Positions 1 to 6,998 of a stretch of DNA of 9,900 nucleotides are shown here, piece after piece. Below the pieces are notes generated by a model. The model was not told where the DNA came from. It saw nothing but the letters and a program-made list of their open reading frames with translations, and ran no database searches. The number at the start of each line of letters is the position of its first letter. The first letter of the stretch is position 1. The stretch covers positions 1 through 9,900 of the forward strand of contig JAQGMQ010000424.1 in the NCBI GenBank assembly GCA_028292305.1, written 5' to 3'. The position numbers and the translations under genes were made by a program. The DNA is from Rhodoferax sp. GTDB taxonomy: Bacteria; Pseudomonadota; Gammaproteobacteria; Burkholderiales; Burkholderiaceae_C.

Positions 1-29
1 CCACCGCGCATCACCCGCCGCGCATCCCC

Positions 30-842
30 TCAACGCTCGCGCCGCGACTCCGACTCGTGCCAGCGCCCCAGCACCAGCCGCGCGATCACGTTGAACAAAA
101 GATGGATCGCAATACCCGTCAGCGACACCAGCAGCAGCGCCGCGAACATCTTCGGGATCTCGGTGCGGAAGCTGGCCTCCAGGATGCGCGACGCCAACCC
201 CGTCTCCTTGCCCGTCGCACCGGCGGTGAATTCAGCCACCACCGCGCCGATCAGGCTCAGGCCACCGGCCACTTTCAGCCCGGCGATGAAATACGGCATG
301 GCCGACGGCACCAGCAAGAACCGCAGGGTCTGCCACGGGCTCGCGCGGTACAGCCGAAACAGGTCGCGCAGGTTCAGGTCGGCGCTGCGCAGGCCGGTGA
401 CGGTGTTCGACAGGATGGGGAAGAACGCCACGATCCACGCGCACAACAACAGCGCCGCGGTGGTGCTGTCGATGAAGATCAAAATCAGCGGCGCGATGGC
501 CACGATGGGGGTGACCTGCAGCACCACGGCCAGCGGGAACAGGCTCAGCTCGACCCATTTCGACAACGCGAACAACACCGCCAGCAACACCCCGCCCAAC
601 ACGGCCAGCGCCAAGGCGCCGAAGGTGATCTTCACGGTGAACCACCACGACAGCATCAGCGAGCCCAGGTTGTCCCACAGGGTCTGCAGCACCAGTGACG
701 GCGCGGGCAGGATGTAGCTCGGCACCTCGAAGACACGCACCAAGGCCTCCCAGCCGCCCAGCACCACGGCGAACACCAGCACCGGCACGGCGGTGCGCAG
801 CCAGCGGCGCTCGACCAGCGGCAGGTCGCGTTGCTCAGCCAT
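30..842 (-). CDS. ABC transporter permease, nitrate/taurine/sulfonate (SsuC/TauC) type
   Basis: This is an inner-membrane permease of an importer in the BPD_transp_1 family, about 270 residues and normal in length for SsuC/TauC-like proteins. A short charged N-terminus precedes hydrophobic segments at roughly residues 18-36, 67-93, 100-125, 128-146, 188-208 and 232-256. The cytoplasmic EAA-type loop that contacts the ATPase is visible at about 154-190 (RSADLNLRDLFRLYRASPW, then LVPSAMPYFIAGLK). The ATG at 842 is chosen because it overlaps the ATPase stop codon by 8 bases (ATGGCTGA), which suggests translational coupling. A longer reading from 905 would add 21 Arg/Pro-rich residues that do not look like this family. 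The substrate is unknown and no NMT1/SsuA-type binding protein lies in the window. Only 29 bases remain to the left edge, so a further gene of the operon may lie beyond it. Confidence 0.9.
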   Translation of the reverse strand: MAEQRDLPLVERRWLRTAVPVLVFAVVLGGWEALVRVFEVPSYILPAPSLVLQTLWDNLGSLMLSWWFTVKITFGALALAVLGGVLLAVLFALSKWVELSLFPLAVVLQVTPIVAIAPLILIFIDSTTAALLLCAWIVAFFPILSNTVTGLRSADLNLRDLFRLYRASPWQTLRFLLVPSAMPYFIAGLKVAGGLSLIGAVVAEFTAGATGKETGLASRILEASFRTEIPKMFAALLLVSLTGIAIHLLFNVIARLVLGRWHESESRRER

Positions 843-1665
843 GGCCCGGCTCCCCGGCATCGGCCGCATGCAGGGCCTGCGACACCTCGGCGCACCAGGC
901 GCCATAACGCGCTGTGTGGCGAAAGGCCTCGCTGCGCGGATACGGTTCGTCGATGGCGATCTCGGCCAGCACCCGCCCCGGGCGCGCCGCCATCACCACG
1001 ATGCGCCGGCTGAGGTACACGGCCTCGAACACGCTGTGCGTCACGAAGATGGCGGTGAAGCCGTGGGCGGCCCACAACGCCAGCGTGTCGTCGTTGAGCC
1101 GGCCGCGCGTGATCTCGTCGAGGGCACCGAAGGGTTCGTCCATCAGCAGCAGCTGCGGCCGCGTGATGAGCGCGCGGGCGATGGAAACGCGCATCTTCAT
1201 GCCGCCCGACAGCTCGCGTGGCATGGCTTCGGCGAACGCCTGCAGCCCTACGGCCAGCAGCGCCGCCTCGACCCTCGCCCGCACCGCGTCGCGCGCCTGG
1301 CCCCGCAGCCGCAGCGGCAGCCAAACGTTGTCGAACACCGTGGCCCAGGGCATGAGGGTGGGCTCTTGGAACACGAAGCCCGTGCCATCGGCCGCGGGTG
1401 CGCCGGCCGGCCAGTGGATACGGCCCGCGGTGGCCGGCAGCAGCCCGGCGATCATCTTCAATGCCGTGCTCTTGCCGCAACCCGAGGGTCCGAGCAGGCT
1501 CACGAAATTCCGTTGGCCGATGGTCAGCGAGAAGTCTTTCAGCGCCAGCGTGCCGGGGCTCCTACCTTGGCCATTGCCCTTGCCGCCATACCGTTTTTCC
1601 AAGTGGTCCAACACCAGCAGCGCGCCGGGTGGGGGTGGGGTGGTGCCAGCAATAGATGGATGCAT
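835..1665 (-). CDS. ABC transporter ATP-binding protein, nitrate/taurine/sulfonate (SsuB/TauB) type
   Basis: This cytoplasmic ATPase of 276 residues would power the adjoining permease. The motifs are complete: Walker A GPSGCGKST at 59-67, Q-loop Gln100 (FVFQEPTLMPW), signature LSGGMKMR at 152-159, Walker B LLLMDEP at 172-178 with D-loop GALD, and H-loop His210 (VTHSVFEA). The Q-loop text and the DEPFGALDEITR stretch are typical of the SsuB/TauB/NrtD subgroup (COG1116). The first ~40 residues contain a Pro/Gly-rich stretch before the usual first strand. No strong Shine-Dalgarno sequence precedes the ATG at 1665 (only AAGATGG), so the true start could be slightly downstream. The gene follows the SDR after 70 bases with no obvious terminator, and it overlaps the permease. 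Which compound it imports cannot be read from the sequence. Confidence 0.92.
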   Translation of the reverse strand: MHPSIAGTTPPPPGALLVLDHLEKRYGGKGNGQGRSPGTLALKDFSLTIGQRNFVSLLGPSGCGKSTALKMIAGLLPATAGRIHWPAGAPAADGTGFVFQEPTLMPWATVFDNVWLPLRLRGQARDAVRARVEAALLAVGLQAFAEAMPRELSGGMKMRVSIARALITRPQLLLMDEPFGALDEITRGRLNDDTLALWAAHGFTAIFVTHSVFEAVYLSRRIVVMAARPGRVLAEIAIDEPYPRSEAFRHTARYGAWCAEVSQALHAADAGEPGHG

Positions 1666-1735
1666 CGGCCGCCATCTTAAGCGGCGGGCCGACTTGTGCG
1701 CACTGCCTCAGGCGCTCAAGCTCGGACGTCGTTGC

Positions 1736-2509
1736 TCAGACGCTCGGACTCGAGAGCGAGCGCCCGCCGCACACATACAGCGTCTGGCCGGTGATGTACC
1801 CGCTGTGGCTGTCGCTGAAGAACAGCGCCGCCTGCGCGATATCGGCCGGCGTGCCCATGCGCTGCACCGGAATGGTCTTGATGTGCTGGGCCTGCACCTC
1901 GACCGGGTGGCTGCGAAACAGTGGCGTGTCGATGATACCCGGGGCGATCGCGTTCACCGTGATCTGCTCCTTGGCCAGCTCGATGGCCAGGCTGCGCGTG
2001 AGGCTGACAACGCCGCCCTTGGCCGCCGCATAGTTGGCCTGGCCAAAGCTGCCGAGCCAGGCCCGCGACGACAGGTTGACGATGCGGCCATACTGCCGCT
2101 TCACCATGCCCGGCACCACCGCGCGGCAGCACAGAAACTGCGACTTGAGATTGACGGCCAGCACCACGTCCCAATCGTCTTCCTGCAGGTTGACCAGGCG
2201 CTTGTTGCGCATCATGCCGGCGTTGTTGATCAGCACGTCGATGCGCCCCCAGCGCGTTTCCACGGCCGCCACGGCGGCGTCGACCTGCAGCTTGCTGGTC
2301 ACGTCGACCACCTGCGTCGACACCTCGATGCCCTCGGCCTCCAGGCGTGCTCGGGCCATCTCCAGGCCGGGCCCGTCCAGGTCAAACAGGGCCACGCGGC
2401 CGTCGCGCCGTCCCAGCGCGCTGGCGATGCCCAGCCCGATGCCTCGCGCGCCGCCGGTGACCACCACCACGCTGTCTTTTTGCATCACGGTTCCTGTCTG
2501 CGTGCTCAT
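1736..2509 (-). CDS. SDR-family NAD(P)-dependent oxidoreductase (FabG-like)
   Basis: This is a classical short-chain dehydrogenase/reductase of 257 residues. The Rossmann glycine motif TGGARGIG is at 18-25. An aspartate ends the second strand (LFDLDG, Asp43), which by family knowledge favours NAD(H) over NADP(H). NNAG is at 95-98. The catalytic set is Asn120, Ser147, Tyr160 and Lys164 (LSSRA, then NYAAAKGG). The C-terminal GYITGQTLYVCGG block is typical of FabG-like enzymes. The ATG at 2509 is chosen because it forms an ATGA overlap with the stop of the upstream Bug receptor gene; an in-frame start at 2548 would lie inside that gene. Context suggests oxidation of a hydroxy-acid or hydroxyacyl-CoA in the pathway, but the substrate is inferred only. 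A fatty-acid-synthesis role is less likely because no other synthesis genes are present. Confidence 0.92.
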   Translation of the reverse strand: MSTQTGTVMQKDSVVVVTGGARGIGLGIASALGRRDGRVALFDLDGPGLEMARARLEAEGIEVSTQVVDVTSKLQVDAAVAAVETRWGRIDVLINNAGMMRNKRLVNLQEDDWDVVLAVNLKSQFLCCRAVVPGMVKRQYGRIVNLSSRAWLGSFGQANYAAAKGGVVSLTRSLAIELAKEQITVNAIAPGIIDTPLFRSHPVEVQAQHIKTIPVQRMGTPADIAQAALFFSDSHSGYITGQTLYVCGGRSLSSPSV

Positions 2510-3510
2510 TGCTGTTCGATCCTGGCGCTTTCGATCACGCTTTTCCATTGCAGGATGTCCGCGTCCAGCACGCCGCCGAATTCGGCCGGCGAACGCCCGT
2601 CGGCCGACATGCCCATGCCCACCAGCCGCTCCTTGAAGGTCGGCGTTTCCAGCGTTGCGTGCAGCGCGGCATAGAGCTTGTCGATGATGGGCGCGGGCGT
2701 CCTAGCCGGCGCGAACAGGCCTATCCAGAACAGCACCGAGAAATTCTTGACGTCGCTCTCGTTCACCGCCGGCAAGTCGGGCCAGGTGGCGAGCCGCTGC
2801 GGGCTGGTGATGGCAATGGCGCGCAGCTTGCCGTCCTTCACCAGCGGGCCGGAGCTGTTCACGGTGTCGAACAACACCTGCACCTCGTTGCCCACCAGCC
2901 CGGCGATGGACGGCCCGCCGCCCTTGTACGGCACATGGATCATGTCGATGCCGGCACTGCGCTTGAACAGCTCGCCGATCAGGTGGCCCGAGGAGCCTTG
3001 CCCGGCCGAGCCGTAGTTGAGCTTGCCCGGGTTCGCCTTGGCATAGGCGATGAGCTCGTTCACGTTCTTCACCGGCAAACTCGGGTTGACCACCACCATG
3101 TAGGCGCCGGTCACGGCCAGCATCAGCGGCGCGAGGTCCTTGCGCACGTTGTAGTTCAGATTCTTCTTGAAGCTCGGGTCGGTGGCGATGGCCGAGGTGT
3201 GCAGCAGCAGCGTGTAGCCATCGGCCGGCGACCGCACCACGGCCTCGGTGCCTATCGAACCTGCGGCACCGGCCCGGTTGTCGACGATCACGGCCTGGCC
3301 GAGCCGCGGCCCGATGTCGGCGGCCAGCAGCCGGGCCACCGGGTCGGTGGTACCGCCTGGTGGATACGGGACGATGATCCTGATGGGCCGGTCCGGGTAG
3401 GCGGCGGTACTGCTATTGCCCTGGGCTTGCGCCACCAGCCCCGTGCCGGCCGCCGCGACCAGCGCGCACGACACGGCCAGGCGCAGGAAGTTGCGACTTG
3501 TTTTGATCAT
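2506..3510 (-). CDS. Bug/TctC-family tripartite tricarboxylate transporter substrate-binding protein
   Basis: This is a periplasmic solute receptor of 334 residues, the usual size for the family. An N-terminal signal peptide has a basic start (MIKTSRNFLR), a hydrophobic core at about 10-25 and a probable cleavage after AQA near residue 29. Family hallmarks follow: YPDRPIRIIVPYPPGG at 38-53, DNRAGAAGSIG around 77-87, GKLNYGSAGQGSSGH at 162-176 and IHVPYKGGGP at 191-200. Bug receptors bind small carboxylates or related molecules, and most lack a dedicated TctA/TctB membrane partner, as here. A good AGGAGA lies 8 bases before the ATG. The gene heads a leftward unit with the SDR and ABC genes and is divergent from the LysR gene, the usual arrangement for Bug genes. 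It is a distant paralogue of the receptor at 7260-8243. Confidence 0.95.
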   Translation of the reverse strand: MIKTSRNFLRLAVSCALVAAAGTGLVAQAQGNSSTAAYPDRPIRIIVPYPPGGTTDPVARLLAADIGPRLGQAVIVDNRAGAAGSIGTEAVVRSPADGYTLLLHTSAIATDPSFKKNLNYNVRKDLAPLMLAVTGAYMVVVNPSLPVKNVNELIAYAKANPGKLNYGSAGQGSSGHLIGELFKRSAGIDMIHVPYKGGGPSIAGLVGNEVQVLFDTVNSSGPLVKDGKLRAIAITSPQRLATWPDLPAVNESDVKNFSVLFWIGLFAPARTPAPIIDKLYAALHATLETPTFKERLVGMGMSADGRSPAEFGGVLDADILQWKSVIESARIEQQ

Positions 3511-3518
3511 GGTGAATG

Positions 3519-3524
3519 TCTCCT
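3519..3524 (-). promoter_or_regulatory. Ribosome binding site of the first Bug receptor gene
   Basis: AGGAGA on the minus strand lies 8 bases upstream of the ATG at 3510 and supports that start. Confidence 0.8.
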
Positions 3525-3603
3525 GGTGTTCTTATGCGCTGCCGCGGCGTGGCGGCAACGTGGGCCGAGCGTACCCCGCACACCGCGCATTGAGAACGTC
3601 CGC

Positions 3604-3634
3604 CGCAAGACAAGCAGCCTTGCGTTTTGCGCAA
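3604..3634. promoter_or_regulatory. Probable LysR operator in the Bug/LysR divergent promoter
   Basis: Three alternating half-sites are visible: CGCAAG at 3604-3609, CTTGCG at 3619-3624 and CGCAA at 3630-3634. The last two form the inverted repeat TTGCG-N5-CGCAA (3620-3634), which contains T-N11-A (T3621 to A3633), the classical LysR-box form. The site is about 110 bases from the receptor ATG and about 120 from the LysR ATG, so it could serve both divergent genes and LysR autoregulation. A near-identical copy is present at 7137-7152. Binding by the neighbouring LysR protein is an inference. Confidence 0.65.
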
Positions 3635-3636
3635 CG

Positions 3637-3677
3637 TTGACCCCGGCCGCGTAACGGCCGGACACTGCTTCTATGAT
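3637..3677 (+). promoter_or_regulatory. Possible LysR gene promoter elements and hairpin
   Basis: TTGACC (3637-3642) begins three bases after the operator, and TATGAT (3672-3677) lies 77 bases before the LysR ATG. Each matches a sigma-70 hexamer at five of six positions. They are 29 bases apart, too far for one ordinary promoter, so only TATGAT is a plausible -10 box. Between them lies the inverted repeat CCGGCC-N7-GGCCGG (3643-3661). Confidence 0.3.
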
Positions 3678-3754
3678 CGGTCTCCCGTCCCGCCCGCGCG
3701 ACCGAAGCGTCGAAGCCAAGGCGGGCCATTCGACTTCTGGAGACACAACCGCCG

Positions 3755-4612
3755 ATGGATGCCTTTCGTTCGATGCAGGTCTTTGTGCATGCCGTGCAGC
3801 AGGGCAGCCTGTCGGCGGCTGCCCGCCAACTGGGCCTGTCGCCGGCCGCGGTGTCGCGCCAGATGGTGGCGCTGGAGAACAGCCTGGGTGCCCGCCTGCT
3901 GAACCGTACCAGCCGCAAGCTCACACTGACCGAGGCCGGCGAGACCTACTTCCAGCACGCCGAGCAGATCCTGCACCACTTCGACGAGGCGCAGCACAGC
4001 GTGTCGCAACTGCAGCGTTCGCCACGCGGCACGCTGCGCATCCATTCGCGCATCCTGGTCGGCCAGCTGTATATCGTGCCGGCGCTGACCCGCTTCTTGG
4101 TGCAATACCCCGAGATCAAGGCCGACCTGTTGTTGTCGAACCGGGCCATCGACCTGGTGGAGCAGAACATCGACGTGGACATCCGCATCGGCGCCCTCAG
4201 CGACTCCTCGCTCATCGCCAGAAAGCTGGTGACCAGCGACCGCGTAGTCTGCGGCTCGCCCGCCTACGTGGCCGGCCATACGCGCATCGAAAAGCCGGCG
4301 GACCTGGCGCAGCACAACTGCCTGACCTACCGGCTCGACATGGGCAGCGTGCAATGGCGCTTCATGGACCCGCAAGGCGCGGTGAGCGACGTGCCGGTCT
4401 CGGGCTCGCTGCAGACCGACTACGGCCCTGCCCTGCGCGCGGCGGCCATCGGCGGGCTGGGCCTGTCGCTGCTGCCCGACTGGTCTGTCGATGAAGACCT
4501 GCGCCAGGGCACGCTGGTGAACGTGTTTCCGGGCTACAAGGTCAGCTCCTGGAGTTCGACAACGGCATCTATGCGGTGTACCAGCGCAGCCGCCACATGT
4601 CGGCGAAGGTAA
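3755..4612 (+). CDS. LysR-family transcriptional regulator, C-terminus altered by an apparent frameshift
   Basis: This is a DNA-binding regulator with the N-terminal winged helix-turn-helix at about residues 1-60 (MDAFRSMQVFVHAVQQGSLSAAARQLGLS, with SPAAVSRQMVALENSLGARLLNRTSR following). The LysR substrate-binding domain starts near residue 90 (GTLRIHS). The open frame gives 285 residues, but its last ~20 (SWSSTTASMRCTSAAATCRRR) do not resemble LysR proteins. Moving one base at about 4547-4549 restores LEFDNGIYAVYQRSRHM and a normal LysR C-terminus to a stop at 4738-4740, giving about 328 residues. The simplest explanation is one lost C in AGCTCCTGG, either a real mutation or a sequence error. 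GGAGA lies 11 bases before the ATG. LysR regulators usually act on divergent neighbours and respond to a pathway compound, so the receptor unit at 3510 is the first expected target. Confidence 0.88.
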   Translation: MDAFRSMQVFVHAVQQGSLSAAARQLGLSPAAVSRQMVALENSLGARLLNRTSRKLTLTEAGETYFQHAEQILHHFDEAQHSVSQLQRSPRGTLRIHSRILVGQLYIVPALTRFLVQYPEIKADLLLSNRAIDLVEQNIDVDIRIGALSDSSLIARKLVTSDRVVCGSPAYVAGHTRIEKPADLAQHNCLTYRLDMGSVQWRFMDPQGAVSDVPVSGSLQTDYGPALRAAAIGGLGLSLLPDWSVDEDLRQGTLVNVFPGYKVSSWSSTTASMRCTSAAATCRRR

Positions 4613-4740
4613 GGATGTTCGTGGATTACCTGATCGCGCTGTTCCGGCAACCGGCGGGTTTCGACGCCGAGGCAGCGTCCCCGGCCTGGGTTTCCCCAGG
4701 AACCGACGAAGCGAAGTCAGCAAACGCCGACCTGCGCTGA
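4549..4740 (+). pseudogene. Out-of-frame C-terminal remainder of the LysR gene
   Basis: Read from CTG at 4549 this frame gives LEFDNGIYAVYQRSRHM, then SAKVRMFVDYLIALFRQP, then a less conserved tail ending in SANADLR before TGA at 4738-4740. The IYAVY...RHMSAKVRMFVDYL pattern is the usual end of a LysR effector domain. It has no start signal of its own, so it is best read as the continuation of the gene that starts at 3755, displaced by one base. Confidence 0.8.
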
Positions 4741-4743
4741 CTG

Positions 4744-4788
4744 CCACCCTCTCCCACCGAGGGAAGGCCGGGGTAGGGGCAAGCCCCC
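4744..4788. repeat. GC-rich inverted repeat, possible terminator or degenerate intergenic repeat
   Basis: Between the restored LysR stop (4740) and the CoA-transferase stop (4817) lie CCCTCTCCC facing GGGAAGG, with one bulge, and a second small element GGGGCAAGCCCCC. The CCCTCTCCC...GGG...GGGG wording resembles the pyrimidine/purine intergenic repeats scattered through many proteobacterial genomes. Its place between two convergent genes fits a bidirectional terminator, but there is no T tract. Confidence 0.4.
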
Positions 4789-4816
4789 GTTCACGACTTG
4801 GCGACCAAGCCGCCCA

Positions 4817-6025
4817 TCAGCCAAAAGCCCCACGTTGCTTCAACGCTTCCCACTCGCCCGCGCCAAACCCGAAATCTCCCAGCACCGCCTGGCTGTCCGC
4901 CCCCAGCTCGGGTGGTGGGCAGCGCACGCTGGCGGGCGACTTGTCGAGCGAGAAAGGCGGCGCCACCGACTTGATCGGCCCGCTCGCCGACTCGAATTCG
5001 AAGATGCCGTCGGACGCGGCCAGTTGCGCGTCGTCCGCCGCCTGGCCCACATCGTTCAGGCTGGCCACGTTGACGCGCGCATGGCCCAGCCGGTCGATGA
5101 GCTCGCGAGTCGTCAGGCGCGACGTGGCCTCGGTCATCAGGGCGATCACGTCGCCGCGCTGCTGGCGCCGCTGGAAGGCCGTCTTGAATTCGGGCCGGTC
5201 GAGCACCGGGTCGAGCGCGGCGGCGCAGCGCTGCCACATGTCGTCGGTGGGCGCGATGATCACCACGTGGCCATCGGCGCTCGGAAACACCTGGTTCGGC
5301 ACTGTCAGGTGGTTGGCCGTGCCCATGCGCTGGTGCACACGGCCCGTCATCCAGTAGTCGGTGTAGAAATAACTCATCAGGTGGGCCGAACTCATCAGGA
5401 GCGAAGTCTCCACCCGCTGACCTTCTCCGGTGCGCTCGCGGTGCAGCAACGCCGCCAGAATGCCGGCCACCGCCGCGAGCCCGCCATGCAGGTCGACTAC
5501 CGAGGTGCCGCAGCGCGAGGCCGGCCGGTCTGGCTCGCCGGTAATGCTCATCAGGCCGCTGTGCGCCTGCAGCGCCACGTCGTTGGCACCGATGTGCGCC
5601 AGCGGGCCGGTCTGCCCAAAGGCCGAAAACTCGCAGTAGATGATGCGCGGGTTGCGTGCCGTCAACGCCTCGTAGCCCAGGTTCAGCCGCTGCATCGCGC
5701 CGGGGCGGAAGTTGTGGATCACCACGTCGACCTGCTCGGCCAGGCGCTGCGCCGTCTCCTGCCCCGCTGGCGACTTCAGGTCGAGCACAATGCTGCGCTT
5801 GTTGCGGTTCAACGCCAGATAAGAAGGGCTGACGCCGAAGCGCTCCAGCACTTCCTGCGTCACGCCGAAGGTACGGGCGCTGTCGCCGCCATGGGGCTCT
5901 TCGACCTTGATGATGTCGGCACCGAAATCGCCCAGGGTCTGGGTGGCCGAAGGGCCGGCGAAGACGCGTGAGAAGTCCAGCACGCGGATGCCGTCGAGCA
6001 CCGCTGCCGGTGCCGTCGCGGCCAT
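4817..6025 (-). CDS. Family III (CaiB/BaiF) CoA-transferase
   Basis: This cytoplasmic enzyme of 402 residues, a normal length for the family, transfers CoA from a donor thioester to a carboxylic acid. Visible hallmarks are the N-terminal GIRVLDFSRVFAGPSATQ, the LGDFGADIIKVEEPHGGD stretch, LNRNKRSIVLDLK, VVIHNFRPGAM and YCEFSAFGQTGP. The catalytic aspartate that forms the acyl anhydride is expected in VVDLHGGLAAVAGILAAL, at about residue 178 counted from the ATG at 6025. That ATG has AGGAG six bases upstream; a GTG one codon earlier would be too close to it. The gene is last in a leftward unit after the two MaoC genes (31-base gap). It probably activates the pathway substrate, though acyl-CoA racemases share this fold and remain an alternative. 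Confidence 0.93.
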   Translation of the reverse strand: MAATAPAAVLDGIRVLDFSRVFAGPSATQTLGDFGADIIKVEEPHGGDSARTFGVTQEVLERFGVSPSYLALNRNKRSIVLDLKSPAGQETAQRLAEQVDVVIHNFRPGAMQRLNLGYEALTARNPRIIYCEFSAFGQTGPLAHIGANDVALQAHSGLMSITGEPDRPASRCGTSVVDLHGGLAAVAGILAALLHRERTGEGQRVETSLLMSSAHLMSYFYTDYWMTGRVHQRMGTANHLTVPNQVFPSADGHVVIIAPTDDMWQRCAAALDPVLDRPEFKTAFQRRQQRGDVIALMTEATSRLTTRELIDRLGHARVNVASLNDVGQAADDAQLAASDGIFEFESASGPIKSVAPPFSLDKSPASVRCPPPELGADSQAVLGDFGFGAGEWEALKQRGAFG

Positions 6026-6031
6026 CACCGG

Positions 6032-6036
6032 CTCCT
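6032..6036 (-). promoter_or_regulatory. Ribosome binding site deciding the CoA-transferase start
   Basis: AGGAG on the minus strand is six bases upstream of ATG at 6025 and only three upstream of the GTG at 6028, so the ATG is preferred. Confidence 0.7.
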
Positions 6037-6056
6037 TGCAATGGGGTGCGCCATGC

Positions 6057-6527
6057 TCAGGCCCGCACCGTGGCTTTGCCGACGGTGACCTTCAAGCCGG
6101 TGTCGTCCTCGCACCAGACTTCAAGGCCATAACAGGTCTGACCATCGGCCTCGCGCTCGGCGGTCTGCACGCGGGCGCAGCTGATGAGCACCTGGTCTTC
6201 GTACACCGGCGCGATGTACTTGGTGGACAGCGCGCCGCGCGCCAGAATGCCTTCCCCGAAGTTCTTCAGCAGCAGGTCGAGCAGCCAGTTGGTCGACACC
6301 ATGCCGTCGGCGATGATGCCCTTCAGCCCCTGCTTGGCGGCGTAGGCATCGTCGTCGTGGATGGTGGGGCCGCCGCGGTGGTGCCGGCCGTCGTCGGCGG
6401 CCACGGTGGCCTGGGTGTCGACGTACCAGCGCATGCGGTCGCGCGTCATGCAGCGTGGCGTGGCGCGGAATTCGGTGCCTACGGCGAAGCTGCCCTGGCT
6501 TGGGTGGGTGGTCGGGGTCATGGTCAT
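6057..6527 (-). CDS. MaoC-like hotdog-fold protein, putative acyl dehydratase subunit
   Basis: This is a single hotdog domain of 156 residues related to MaoC/(R)-specific enoyl-CoA hydratases. The central hotdog region TIHDDDAYAAKQGLKGIIADGMVS lies at about 55-78. Hydratase-2 proteins carry D-x-N-P-[LIV]-H here, with catalytic Asp and His. This protein keeps His57, but Gly52 sits where the Asp is expected, and the later IAHG is IADG (Asp74). Catalysis by the standard dyad is therefore doubtful, unless one of the aspartates at 58-60 or 74 takes over. AGGAG lies 8 bases before the ATG, inside the end of the upstream MaoC gene, and only 3 bases separate the two genes. A complex with that partner, like the two halves of eukaryotic hydratase 2, is likely. 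A thioesterase role is possible. Confidence 0.8.
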   Translation of the reverse strand: MTMTPTTHPSQGSFAVGTEFRATPRCMTRDRMRWYVDTQATVAADDGRHHRGGPTIHDDDAYAAKQGLKGIIADGMVSTNWLLDLLLKNFGEGILARGALSTKYIAPVYEDQVLISCARVQTAEREADGQTCYGLEVWCEDDTGLKVTVGKATVRA

Positions 6528-6530
6528 GGT

Positions 6531-6992
6531 TCAGGCTCCTGCTGTGGCTGTCGCGGCCAACTCGGCGGCGGGCTTATAGGCCAGGATCACGGTGTCGCGG
6601 TACTCCACCAGCAACTGGTTGTCCGACGCGCGGTACAGGTCGATCTTCATGTGTACGTATTCGCGGCCGCGCTTCATCTGGCGCTCGGTCACCTTGCCTT
6701 CGACCCGCAGCGGCACCGACACCGGCACCGGCGCATGGAAGGTCGCGTCGTACTCGATGTGCACTCGCGCCGTGGAGCCGGTGCCCTCGGGGCAGGCGTG
6801 GCGGTAGAGCCGCAGCTTCTCCAGGTGGATCAGCGTGGGCGGCGCGATCTGGCCGGCCTTGCCCTGGAAGCATTCCTGGTCGAGTTCGACCGCGTGGCAG
6901 TACTCGCGCACTGAAAACGGGCTGATCACATAGCTGATCGGCCCCAGCAGATCACCCGTATCCAGGTCGGTCACATAACGTCCTACTGCCAT
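6531..6992 (-). CDS. MaoC-like (FAS1-like dehydratase) hotdog-fold protein
   Basis: This 153-residue protein resembles the N-terminal, non-catalytic hotdog half of two-part MaoC dehydratases. The stretch SPFSVREYCHAVELDQECFQ followed by GKAGQIAPPTLIHL (residues 24-57) matches the family pattern in which IAPPT replaces the catalytic segment. A beta-rich half with HIEYDATFHAPVPVSVPLRVEGKV follows. By family knowledge this half shapes the CoA pocket while a partner half carries the catalytic residues; the partner here would be the next gene, 3 bases downstream. The start at 6992 has AGGAG six bases upstream; an ATG one codon earlier is possible but tightly spaced, and the longer open frame to 7193 runs through the promoter region. 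It is the first gene of the leftward unit ending in the CoA-transferase. Confidence 0.82.
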   Translation of the reverse strand: MAVGRYVTDLDTGDLLGPISYVISPFSVREYCHAVELDQECFQGKAGQIAPPTLIHLEKLRLYRHACPEGTGSTARVHIEYDATFHAPVPVSVPLRVEGKVTERQMKRGREYVHMKIDLYRASDNQLLVEYRDTVILAYKPAAELAATATAGA

Positions 6993-6998
6993 CATTGT

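Noticed and set aside
1..29. Start of a further gene left of the permease (ATG triplets on the minus strand at 24-22 and 11-9)
   Set aside because: The first meets a stop within five codons. The second has only three codons before the edge, so nothing can be said.
843..905. Upstream extension of the ABC permease to 905
   Set aside because: The extra 21 residues are inside the ATPase gene, Arg/Pro-rich and unlike permease N-termini; the ATG at 842 couples to the ATPase stop.
1666..1735. Terminator or separate promoter between the SDR and ATPase genes
   Set aside because: No stable hairpin with a T tract, no convincing -35/-10 pair and no copy of the shared operator were seen, so one transcript remains the simplest reading.
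914..2674. A 586-codon open frame on the plus strand
   Set aside because: It runs antisense to the ATPase, SDR and Bug genes, all of which have complete family motifs. Its translation is Arg/Ala/His-rich without any domain, as expected for antisense frames in GC-rich DNA. The same applies to the plus-strand frames at 793-1680, 2509-3654, 4835-5971 and 5907-6914.
3637..3677. A complete sigma-70 promoter TTGACC...TATGAT for the LysR gene
   Set aside because: The spacing is 29 bases rather than about 17, so the two hexamers cannot form one standard promoter; only the -10-like box was kept, at low confidence.
3671..4747. A 358-codon open frame on the minus strand over the LysR gene
   Set aside because: The translation is rich in Arg, Gln and His with no recognisable domain, while the plus strand encodes a clear LysR protein.
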